From contig JAYKKT010000074.1 in assembly GCA_036023115.1 (NCBI GenBank), positions 10,042,501 through 10,106,500 on the forward strand: 64,000 nt of DNA. The letters run 5' to 3'. Below are positions 37,550-48,510 of the stretch, piece by piece. The stretch's first letter is position 1; every line of letters starts with the position of its first letter. A program made the position numbers and the translations under genes. The notes under the pieces are model-generated. The model had not been told where the DNA came from. It did no database searches and saw only the letters and a list, made by a program, of their open reading frames with translations. The stretch is from Brasenia schreberi (lineage: Eukaryota; Streptophyta; Magnoliopsida; Nymphaeales; Cabombaceae).

Positions 37550-40450
37550 TGTGGAGATTTTCTCAAATATCCTATATATAATGACCCTTCATTTACCTAA
37601 TAAAGTCTTCTCCTGTCAAAAACTTAAAATATATCTTCATTGATTGACCTTAAATATCCTAATACCATTACCTCAAGATATGGTTGTAAACACCCAAAAA
37701 ATTTATCAAAAGATACCTTAAACGAACCCATTTCCGCGCTAAAATTTTGTATGAGCCTCAAAATAAGGGTACTTTGCACTCCCTAAAAAAATCTAATTTT
37801 AACAAAAGCTCAAGAAAATGACCATTCTACCCTCAAGGCCAAATTGACGAAATTCTTCAAATTCAAATGATTTTCTTCCAAGAAAAGATGGTTTCATATA
37901 AGTTTTTGAAAAGAAACAAATGAAAATGAGACATTAAGAACCAAACCCAAAAATGTTTGTAAAAATCCAAATTTATAAAATTATAAAAATCTTTGAAATC
38001 CAAAACAAATCAAATCCAAATTAGACCTCAAAACTCGCCCGATCGAGGATAGTCTTACTCCAAGACCTTATACCCAAAGGTTAAAGAGGTTCGAGACTCT
38101 ATACCTATCAAAAGGGTTAAAGTGGTCTCATACCCTACACCTAACAAAAGATTAAAGTGGTCGAAATGATAAAGACTAATTCACATAGCAAAAACAGGTC
38201 ACTCATGCAAACAAACACTAGTAATGAGACTCAATTGTTTTCAAAAAGTATTTGAAGATTTCGATAAAACTTGAATGTTTGTAAATATATCTCAAATAAA
38301 ATGGTTTTAAATAATAATAAAAAATGTTTGAAAACATAAAATGAAATCTTACATAATCAAGCGGAGTAGAATCCTTAAAAGCTTGAACGAAAACAACTCC
38401 AACACCTGCAAGGGATAAATTCAAATAAAGTCCTAAATCAAATCGATCAAGCCCATACCAAATCAAACAAGATGAGCTCATGATAAAATTCAACTCAATT
38501 GAAGATGGGCCAATGATCCAACCCATACCAAATCAAAGATAAGCTCATACCAAGTCAAAAGCAAATTCAACTCAAGAATGGGCGACCATATCAAGAAGGC
38601 CCAATTCAAACTCAAAGAGCCAAAGGATGATCAACCCGACCCAAGACAACATTAATCACCTTCAATTAAGAAGAATCAACCTTCATATCAAGGTATGTTT
38701 GGTCAAACGAAGCCAAGAAAAGATCAAATGATCAAGTGGCTAAATACCACATCCTCTAAAAAACAAGCAAGGAACAACACATGTGTCTAGTTAAGCCACT
38801 TCATACAATCGGGTTACAATCAAGCTTCAAATTAATCAAGTGAAGAGGTGGTCTATCAAGGGTCAATGTATACACTAAGGTAGGGGTGACAAAGTCACCC
38901 ACTTCAAAGAAGAAAATGGGTTGCATATGACCAAATCCTATCCGATTGGTCCTAGTTAAGGTGCATGACTAGATCAAGACAAGGAAAGCAAGATGGATGG
39001 GCTAGCCTACATGGGTTGTCCCAAGACTCATACCATCCCACATGGGCTCATGGGAGACCACTTTCATGTCTCACATGGCCCATGTGTAGCCCCAAGATTT
39101 GAAAAAATCTCTTGCATCCAGATTCAAACCGGATGTCTCATTGAAGGCCCAAGAATTGATCCAAAGAAGGTCCTAGAGTACCTTCTTGAAAATTTATAAA
39201 AGAGGCCTTCGGGGGTATGATTCAAGGCATCAAAGAGAGAGAAAAAGCAAGAAATTCATACACAACTAGAGAGGGAAGGAGAGAGAGAAAGGAAGAAGGA
39301 GGAGGCGTCGCCCATCTCCCCCTAGCCGTTGACCATCATCTACCGAAGTCTCCTTCTAAGTTTTAGGTCCCTTTTTTCCTTCTCTTTTCAATACTCTCTT
39401 GTTCTCTCTCATTCAATTTAATGAGGTTGTAATTAAGGAGTTGAAGTCTCCATCTTTGATGTAATATTTGAGGAGTTATGCTTCCTAATTTTTTTTATGT
39501 TTGTTGATGCATTCTATGTATTTGATTCATAGTTCCTTCTACCCTAATATACATTGTAAGATCTTATATCCCCTAATCTCCTCTATGCTTATACTATAAT
39601 GATAATTTTTTTGATTTATTTTATTTCTTAAGGCTTTAATTGGTGTGGATTACATTTCAATTTGGTTGATTACATTCACGTATTTTTTAAAAACTGAAAC
39701 TCTATTTTTTATATCATGCATATGTTCAATTGTTGATTTTTCTTTCCGTACTTAGTGATCTGAATGCGATGAAATTTGGTACACTCGATCACACACGTAG
39801 CCTCATTGTCTATAAAATTTGTAAGAATTTTAGGATTGTTTAAAGTCGTAAATAAAATTGGGAAAAATCGAATAAAAACATAACAAAGTTTATAAACCCT
39901 ACACATACTACAACAGAGGTTGGGTCAAAATCTCATAACTTTGTTTGCGTTAAACCAAATTGATTAAAAACATCCCATTGGAAATCTGAGATATATATCT
40001 TTCCAACGAGACTAATTTCATAAAAATCAGAGGTCTCAATGTTAAGATACAATTACTTTTCTAAGTCTTTATGTCTCTATCACAGATCTGTCTTAAATAA
40101 AAAAGTGAGTGACATTTTCAGATTTAATTGCACACATCCACAATACATCAAATCAAAATAAAAATAGTTTGAAAATCTACACATCCCGTTCTAATTTGTA
40201 TAAATTTTTGAGGATTTTTGGAGCTTCGCAGATTATCAAAAAAAATTAAGAGCATCTATTGCTAAAAACATAAATGTTTCTATTTTGTTATTTGAACCTA
40301 AAATTTTGTCAAGAAAAAGATAACACGGTTTTGAAAAGATCATTTCAATTGAAAACTTAGATCGTAAAATAATTTTCAAGCATCTAGGCTGTCCCTTGAG
40401 CATCAGTTCAAAAAGGCCTATATCGATAAAAACTCATTTGTCTACATTAG
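37550..40450. mobile_element. probable LTR-retrotransposon-derived non-coding DNA
   Basis: No coding signal, but LTR-like features are present. There is a TATA box (TTTATAAAAGAGG, about 39193) followed by a purine-rich leader, CT-rich tracts and AATATA/AATAAA-like signals. Further on is the phrase CCCATTGGAAATCTGAGATA followed by CTTTCCAACGAG, of a kind often seen in plant gypsy-type non-coding regions. Ends and target duplication were not found, so class and limits are guesses. Confidence 0.3.
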
Positions 40451-42164
40451 CAAAGAAGAAATAAATTTTTATAAAACTTTTCTAGTTTGAGCAAACTAGC
40501 TGGCATGCTCGTGTACTTCTAGTTTTGTGAATTGAGTTTCGAGCCTCTACATAGACTTTGAAACGAAATTCTTATCTACAATGGTTAATATAAAAAGATT
40601 GAAAAAGCCAGTTTTACAACAAGAGCCAAAGATGAACATACAATGGTGTATGTTCAGTTCACATGGTTTAACGAACCGAGCACGAACCAGCCATGGAAAG
40701 CCAAACAGAGCTGAACTATGAGTCACTGGGTTGGTTTGCCCGCCCTATCAATAAGCAGTTTACATTCCCTTTTAGATCATGTTACTCCTCTTCCTCAGGT
40801 AAGTCAAATAAGAAGCTATCAGCCATTCTCTTAAATATCGTTCAACCAACAGTAAAAGAATAAATAATGACTACACTGGCAGTACTAACTTCCCTCTCCT
40901 TCCCATCAGACCCTTTGCAAACGGGTAAAGATGGCATAAAACCCAGAAACTGAAAAACACCCCTCCTACTAGTCTGCTCCATTGTGGAAATGGGCTGTAC
41001 AAAGTCCTGGCTACTCCCACAGCAATAGCAATCATGTTCACCATCATAATTGTAATTGGAGGGATCATTAGAAAACTCCACTTCACCACATAAAGATCTG
41101 CAAACTCATCATCTCCATCTTCTGGAGTGGCAGACTTTGAAGTCAGGGTGAATGAGATGTCTACTCCTGCTATGACCTTCAACAACCCTTGTAAAACAGC
41201 AGCAGGATGGGCACTTGTTCCACCGATTAACCAGAACTGTTCATTTCGCCACCAGTCATGTAGAGTGATTTCTGACCACTTGATCTCAAGTAGTGCAAGC
41301 AAACACAGCGTGATTGTGATGCCCAGCAAGAACACTAGAAAAGTTGCACTGAGGGTTTGGACTATAAACTGCCCTGAAAATAGGGAAACTGCTGGGAGAA
41401 AGCAATAGACAATCAGAAACATTGAAGTGAAAGGGTACATTCCTACATTGAAGTATGCCACCCTCTGCAAGAACTTCATTCTGGGACTAGCCAATAATGC
41501 ATTGTTCCTGGAGAAGAATATCTCTACAGATCCTGTAGCCCACCTAAGCACTTGGTGTAGCCTGTCTGTCAAATTGATTGGAGCTGTTCCTCTAAAAGCA
41601 TCCCTTTTGGTTACACAGTACACAGATCTCCACCCTCTATTGTGCATTCTGTAACCAGTCACCACATCTTCTGTAACAGACATAGAGGGCGATCCGGCGG
41701 AAGAGGCAGCCGGTGCCGACGTAAACCGGACCCTGCAGGCCGTCGAGAGCTCGCATATTGCCGTCGAAGAAGACTGTGTTGTGATTTGCATATCGATCGG
41801 AGGGGTCGATCCCTTCGAATCGCTGCGGGAATTGGATGTAGCAGATGCGGTCGCCGCCGCGGTCCATCATGTAGCACATGCCCTCGCGGAGCGCCTTCGA
41901 GTTGTATACATAGTGATCGCAGTCGAGGTTGAGGATGAAGGGGCCATTGGACATGATGGCCGAAGCTCTCACCAGAGCATTCATTGCGCCGGCCTTCTTG
42001 TTATGATCGTACCCGCGACGTTTCTCTCGAGAAACATAGACGAACATGGGCACCCGGATGTCCACTTCAGTCAGGTCGATGACCTTGTCGAGGGTGCCAT
42101 ACACTGGGTCGGGATCTGGCGTCTTCGACATCACCTAAGCATAGAAATGAGACATAACTACGCG

Positions 42165-42165
<1 letters not shown>

Positions 42166-42246
<81 letters not shown>
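42166..42246. repeat. (AT)n microsatellite in CSLD intron 2
   Basis: About 40 AT units followed by AAAGAGAGAGAG. A second short run (TA)n(TG)n lies at 42880-42922 in the same intron. Confidence 0.95.
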
Positions 42247-42248
<2 letters not shown>

Positions 42249-42450
42249 AGAGAGAGTTTTGCTAGACTTTCATTTATGCCAGCCATCTACGCCAATTCGT
42301 ATTGGAGAGATGGGCAATCTATATAAAAATGCAATGTACTCCATTTTTTTGCATTTTTCAAAAATCAATTTACAAATTTTGTATTTTTATGTAAAATCAT
42401 TGATCTCTTCAATCTTACTGGATAGTGTGTTTGTCTATATTATATAACAT

Positions 42451-42877
42451 ATATATAGAGAGAACCGGTATATGTTAGCACACTTAACTACTAATATATT
42501 CAAATAAATTTCAATAATTCATTTTTGCTTATAGATGATTAAAATTTAAATTTACAAATAAAAGTACATGTAAAGTTTACTTTATTTTTATGTACACTTT
42601 TTATCATTTCAAATTTAAATTTCAATCATTAATAAAAATGGTTGAGATTTTTTTATACATAATAGGGAGAGAAGCTGGTATATATGGTACCATATCCAAA
42701 CAATTTTTAGCAATCTATCTTGTTTTTAGGAAAAGTTAATATTTAAATTTATAATTCATGAGAATAAAGTACACCTATAAAAATAAGTTTTTTAAAATTT
42801 AAATTTCAGCCATTCATAATCTAAGATAAACAGTTGAAATTTATTTAGATATGATAGTACACAATAGTCTCTCTTTC

Positions 42878-42890
<13 letters not shown>
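42451..42890. mobile_element. two tandem fold-back MITE-like units in CSLD intron 2
   Basis: Unit 1 (about 42451-42660) starts ATATATAGAGAGAACCGGTA and unit 2 (about 42661-42890) starts ATAGGGAGAGAAGCTGGTA and ends in CTCTCTTTCTATATATA. Each is internally palindromic: in unit 1, AAAAGTACATGTAAAG pairs with the reverse of CTTTATTTTTATGTACACTTT, and ATTTAAATTT words mirror each other. The units resemble each other throughout but are diverged. Family not known. Confidence 0.45.
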
Positions 42891-42921
<31 letters not shown>

Positions 42922-44797
42922 GTAAGGTTTGAAAAAGTGAGGATTTTTTGAGATTAGCCAAAACATTGACACAGATGGAAAATAGCCAAAAAGAGGGCCA
43001 TTTGAACCACGTAACACAATGTGTATAATAGTTGAACAATGCACTAATTTAGTGATTTGAGTTTAATTTATAATTTTTCATTATAATGAATATGTAGAGC
43101 ACTCGAATGATATACATATTCCATAAGGCAACACGGATTAAATGCCAATCGATTTTGTTTACCTGTAGGATGCCGGCATGGTCACCCTTAGAATGATCCG
43201 CAGAGGGCACGGACCATGTGCCAGGCCAGTGGGTGCCATCAGCCATCCAAGTCGCTTTGGTCACCGGCTTGTCATCCTCATCTACCGCTTGATCTCCCTG
43301 CTCTTCTTGATACTGATCTCTCATTGCAGCAGCCTGCTGCTGCTTGGCCTCTTCACTTTTATTGTACGCATCCGACCTCTTCTTTATGGCATCGGGCAAA
43401 CAATTGATCCTTACCTTGAACTCATCGTACTCCCTTTTCACCCTTCTCCTATCTTTCACAAAGTCAGGGTCCTTCTTGAACCTCGTAGGATCTCCCTTCA
43501 TGGAGAAGTAGCTCTCCGGGTTCCGAGGATGTATCCCGTGCTTCTTGCAAAATGGCACCCACGTCTCGGCGAAGCTCGAGGCTTCGGCCATGGCCTCGAA
43601 GGTCAGGAGGCTGCCACCATCGTCAGAGATGTAGCAGGCAAGCTTGTCAACCGGGTACTCCATGGCAAGAATGGAGAGGATGGTGTTGGCAGTCACGAGG
43701 GGGGGCTCCTTCTCGGGATCAGCCGTCGAAACAAAGACATCGACGCCGGGAAGATCAGACCGGCCGCTGTGATTGGAAGCCGATTCGAACTTGTCATGTA
43801 GCGCAGCAAGGTCGGCCGTCCGATTGACCGGGTTGAGCTTGGGCAGCTGGTCTAGAACCCAGGAGAAGGAGAACCAGAGCTCACATACTATAGACATTCC
43901 CCATAGCCACATTGCGTCAGGGTTCGGGTGCTGAATTCGCCACATTAGGAAAAGCACCAGCACCACCAACCGTGTCAGAATCAACAACCTGCATCGGTTT
44001 GATCCATATCAAACAGAATATAAATAAACATTAATGTCAATTTAAAAAAAAAAAACTTATATTCGCCCTCTTATGAATTAAGGTGACAATTTACAAATGT
44101 TTAGTTTTTCTAGTTTTTTTAATCTAAAATATTGCAATTGAAACGTAATTTTCTAACAGAATATTGATCATTATAGATAACCGATGCAAATTCGGGTTTT
44201 AGCAACATTGGCAAAAATGGCTACTGACCTATATGGGCTGATGATTCCTGTTGGGATGGAAAGCTTCCTGGTCATTGGCTTCCAAGGCTTGTCCAGGTAG
44301 TCCGCAATGCTGACACTCATGGCATCGTCTTCATCTTCTCCCCCATGGCTTCCATACTCGCTGTCGGTGCCCGCCGTTCGCCAGAAGGCATTGCCAAAGC
44401 CATAGGTGCCACTGGTCTCAAACAGCCACCGGTTATGATCAAACTCCCCCATTTGGCTCTTCAGCACCATCGACTTGTTGTTCTGCTGAGACTCGTGTTT
44501 GCGCGGCCCCTTGGCGCCTTCCTTTTCGTGAGGCCGATCACTGCTGGTGTTGGCATCGCCACCACTTCCTCCGGGTTTGGATGACTGCTTCTCCTCGTCG
44601 TCCATAGGCTGGTTGTCCGGCGTGGGTGGCATCATCACAGTGTAATCCATGCGATCGGATGTAGAGAATTCACCGGAGAATTCGATATTGTCGAAGCTTA
44701 CGAACCGGCCGCTCGACGTCCGGCGGACGAACTTCACACTTGGGGAAGGCTTCGGTGGCAGCGACTTGTTCGAGTCTCTATGGTTTAACGAATCCAT

Positions 44798-47700
44798 TTT
44801 GGTCTAAGCTACGTATAATCTCTCCTCTTTGGTGATCTTCCTTTTGGTTAATACTTATCAATGGGGGTTCGTCCTAAATAATCGTATTGCTGTTCTTCGG
44901 CATTCTCAAAATTCTGTCTCTCCCCGCTGGTGGCTGCATGCCTGAAAAAATAAACAAAGTAAAACAGCTGCTGTTACTAGCAGTCGATCATATGAATGAA
45001 TGTAATTCAATAGAAAATGCACAAAATGGGATCATGTGAATAATGTAATTCTCTCACATAGATTTTCGAGAAGCTCGATGATGATTCCCAAGCCAGGCCG
45101 GCGTCTTTGCTTTCAGATGAGTCCTGTCCGACTCTCTTCGCGAGTCAATGGCCGGAATTGTTCGACTTAATAAAATAAGTAGTCCTCTTAACTGGCATTT
45201 TCTCCAAGTTGTACACTTATTAAAATAAGGAGCAGACATGCTTCGATTGGTATAAAAACACTTGAAAGCTAAATACATGTTCACCACTAAGTGCACCACT
45301 TCAAACGTTTCTATAGATGCATGCTGATAAGGAAATTATGCTTCCCCTCGTCTCTACTGGCATCTAACCATAATGGGTGCCATCATGCAACCCACATATA
45401 AGTCATGGTCAAACAGTGTATGTCTACAACGTCGCCATGTTAAGGGATACAGGATCTGGGGTTGAACGGGTAAGGTTTATATTATCATCTCTCTCTCTCT
45501 CTCTCTCTTTCTTTCTCTCTCCTCTCTCTCTATATCTTTTGAACGTCATGCTTGCTGGTGTTGGTGAAGGTGATGAACCAATCAAGGTTGGTTTACAATT
45601 GATCTGTCTACTATATTCTGAAGGGCAACAGTAAACAACTATGCGGTATATATGATAAATCAGCGGAACTGCGAAGACGTGAAGCTGACAATGATGTCTG
45701 TTTCCGTGAGTTCGTGATGACATGAAATTCTCAGTAAAATCTCGGTTAGCCATCATTCCCTGATACCGTTTCTCATCCAAGCGCTTCATCGAGAATATTG
45801 TTTCTAGGTACATGCTTATTTGATGGTGACCAAGAACTTCAGGACACGAAACAAACCATAGAAACGAAGGAAATAATCCTCAGAAAAGAGCAAAGCTTTC
45901 ATAAAACAAACTGAGAAGAGTAAACAAAAAAAGCCCAATGGAGAATGATCAAATTTACAGTATTCAAGAAAGGAAAGAAAACAATTAACAATACGTATAA
46001 CTTGTTTACTTTAGGCACATTATTCGAAAGGAAGAAAATGACGAAAGGCTTTAAAGGAAATAATCCTCACAATGCATTTAGCAGAAACTTAGATTAACTG
46101 ATGCATGATCGAAGCGCCGGCAAAGTGGCGGTAATTAATCTAACCGTCCACAGACAGTGAAATTCCTTATTGCATAAGTAGCTACAATCCCAAATAATGT
46201 AGGAATCAGAAACGATATAACTGCCGGGCATCTCGGGCATGGATCCCGTGAAGCTGAATTCTCCGTCAAGATACAGAGTATTAACGGCTACCATCTCTAG
46301 TTTGATTTCTCCAAGAAAAGCAAAATGCTTGTGCGGTTGGCTATACGGATTCTTAATTAAGCTTTTAGCAATTTTCTCAAGATTAATTCAAGGAGATAGC
46401 TTCTTTTGGCTTATTACAGGGAGATGCAGGCACCCACCTAGTCCCTGAATCCTGCGGGCGAAACTTAATAGCAAATCGAGAATAAAACGAACACTTGTTC
46501 ATTGTATTGTTTACCTGGAAATGTTGGGCAGATCGAGCCAAACGGTATCTCAAAATCCGCAGTGTGTAGTTGTTCCCGAGACGCCTTCTGTTTGCGATAT
46601 GTGCTGCAAAACCAGCAAAAAGTACAAGAAATTCATCATTTGCACCATAGGTATATAAGCTTACGAAGTGCAGCAGAAAAGCAATTAAACACCAGATTCA
46701 CCACAAAACTAGTAGTTAATGCTTGCCAATGAATGCGGAGAAAGAATTTGGTAGACTCTTTAGTGAGAGAGAGAGAGAGAGAGGTGGGGGCAAATGAAGA
46801 AGCAAAGTACCGAGTCACGTAGTCAAAATTTGGTGAGGATCCGGATGCAGCATGGCTTCATGGATCCCGCATTCCTGCCATCTCAGGAACTAACGTGCAT
46901 GAGTCGTGCTTGGTTCATGGATCCCTTCAACTTCTTGCTCTCGTCACATACGTGTTGACCACAACAATAAAATTCCGTGATTGATTCTTACACCATTATT
47001 TGTCTCCTCCTCCTCCTCTATATCGCTGAGGTGCTTAATCAGCTCAAGGGTGTGTTTTCCAAGGGAATTCAACTTTGATTTTTCGTGCTCACAGTGCCAG
47101 GTCGAAATTAAGATTATAAACCCATTTAAGTCTGAGCTTATAGTTGTAGTACTAAAAAAGCCTGACAAACAAACCCTACAGTTTTAACATATAAGAACAA
47201 GAATGTGTGCCCACAAGGTTTGTTTAAGGTACAATAATCCATTGCACACATACTTGAAGAAGATCTATCTTTAAAAAAAGATGAAATTTCACTTCTCCGG
47301 GCATGGAGAGTATGAATATAGACTGGTCATGCTCGTGTCAAATTCTTGTGTCTGGTGTTATATTACTGGTGGTTTCATGTTTTGGGTCATTTTCGTTTAT
47401 AGAATTTAGAGTTTTTGTCAAAACCATAGGAACCTGGACACGACTTGGACTCCTTTTGTGTTACTTTGGGTGGACGCGTACATGAACTTTTTCGGCCGTG
47501 TCTCAGGTACTTTAATAACCATCAAATAAAATGTTATTGCGCGACCCATCTAAAACTTTTAATGCATGATTCCTTACATATAATCCATGGGCACCCCATT
47601 AGCTCTCTTTTGAGACTCGACCTCTCCCTTCGCCTGATCAAAAGCAGAATTACAAAATCAATTTTATCAAAATCAACCTTGATGGAATACATTTTCTGTT

Positions 47701-48510
47701 TTTTTGGTAAAAGGGAGGGCCATAACTAGATATGTCTGGTTTTGGTTCGAGTTTAGAGTCGTCCAAAATTGATACTTTTATTAAAAAAGTTTAAAAACAC
47801 AAGAAATTTTTTAAAAGAATACTGAAATCGATGGTTTTGGTTTAGATCCAGTTCCAATTCGGTTCTGATTTCATTGGTTTTGGGTTCAGTTTGTTCTTGA
47901 CCCGGTTAGGTTCACCACTAAACCGGTTAGGAACCGATCATGTCTAACCCTAGCCCAAATAGTTGCTTAATAAATATAAATTTATGCTTTCATGATATTT
48001 TTTCCCTTAATTCATCTTCACTTTTCTTGGGTCAAGCTTTCCTTTTTGGAGACTTTTTAGAAATTCGATTTTTCCAGAAAAATAATTTCTCGTCGTCGGC
48101 AAGTGAGGTCTAAGTCTAACTGCTTCAAATCCAAGATCCAAACAAACGGTCGGCTTTTCACAAGAACGTCAATTCCCCTTCATCTCTTGTGGCCATTTTT
48201 GAGGAAGGTGCTCCTTTCAGGAAAATCGGAACTCTTTTCTCCACGCGGCATAATGAGGCTTACTAACTTAATTCTTGAATCTCATCTCTGTTGACACATC
48301 TCTGTTCCCATAAAGAGAAACTTCGCCTCTGTAGAATGGCTTTCGACAGTCGCACATCATATTTTTGACGGATTCATCCTCCTCCGAAGAACACAATTGG
48401 CCGTCATTACCATCGTCGGAGTTATCGATTCATTCACCCGACTCGGAGCTTCTCTCTGGTTGGACGATCTTGCCTTGCTGGGCTTTTAGCGTCGAAAGAA
48501 AGCAAAAGGG
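44798..48510. other. intergenic, no firm gene
   Basis: Contains the CSLD upstream region, CT and GA runs (45489-45530, 46768-46783) and a CACGA-rich stretch (47.3-47.5 kb). On the minus strand two exon-like segments can be drawn: about 46516-46605 (AG|...DFEIPFGSICPTFPG|GT) and 46.1-46.31 kb (KLEMVAVNTLYLDGEFSF). I do not recognise the protein and do not call a gene. Confidence 0.4.
47725..47960. repeat. GGTTC/ACCGG-rich dispersed repeat, copy 2
   Basis: Same layout as 31630-31985, including an ACAAGAAATTTTTTAAA centre and CTAAACCGGTTAGGAACCG. The ends are roughly inverted: CTAGATATGTCTGGTTTTGG on the left, and CTAGGGTTAGACATGATCGG in reverse complement on the right. This hints at a short inverted-repeat element. 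Confidence 0.4.

Larger units (their letters stand above)
40871..44797 (-). pseudogene. CSLD: cellulose synthase-like D (CSLD), interrupted
   Basis: Exon 1 is 44229-44797, exon 2 43163-43988 and exon 3 40871-42134, with GT-AG introns. CSLD hallmarks: [67 protein letters not shown] and QVLRW, so the GT2 catalytic D, DxD, TED and QxxRW all survive. Three lesions are visible. The N-terminal zinc-finger segment normally between PPTPDNQP and GEFDHNRW is absent. At about 41680 the sequence jumps from FRRIALYG to SVTEDV, removing the class-specific region and shifting the frame, so translation stops after CGDWLQNAQ. After [11 protein letters not shown] the frame is lost again, so the last membrane helix is missing. 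CSLD proteins work in Golgi/plasma membrane wall-glycan synthesis in tip-growing cells and cytokinesis; this copy should not give a full protein. Confidence 0.88.

Noticed and set aside
41781..42326. 181-codon plus-strand frame across the CSLD exon
   Set aside because: It is the antisense shadow of CSLD exon 3 running into the (AT)n repeat; no independent coding evidence.
43178..43801. 207-codon plus-strand frame
   Set aside because: Antisense shadow of CSLD exon 2, which is clearly the coding strand.
45700..45770. Possible C/D-box snoRNA (GTGATGA ... CTGA)
   Set aside because: Box-like words are present but flanking bases do not form the terminal stem, and no guide match could be shown.
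46094..46605. Two exon-like minus-strand segments (DFEIPFGSICPTFPG; MVAVNTLYLDGEFSF)
   Set aside because: Splice-like borders exist but I recognise no family and cannot join them with a start and stop; left as unproven.
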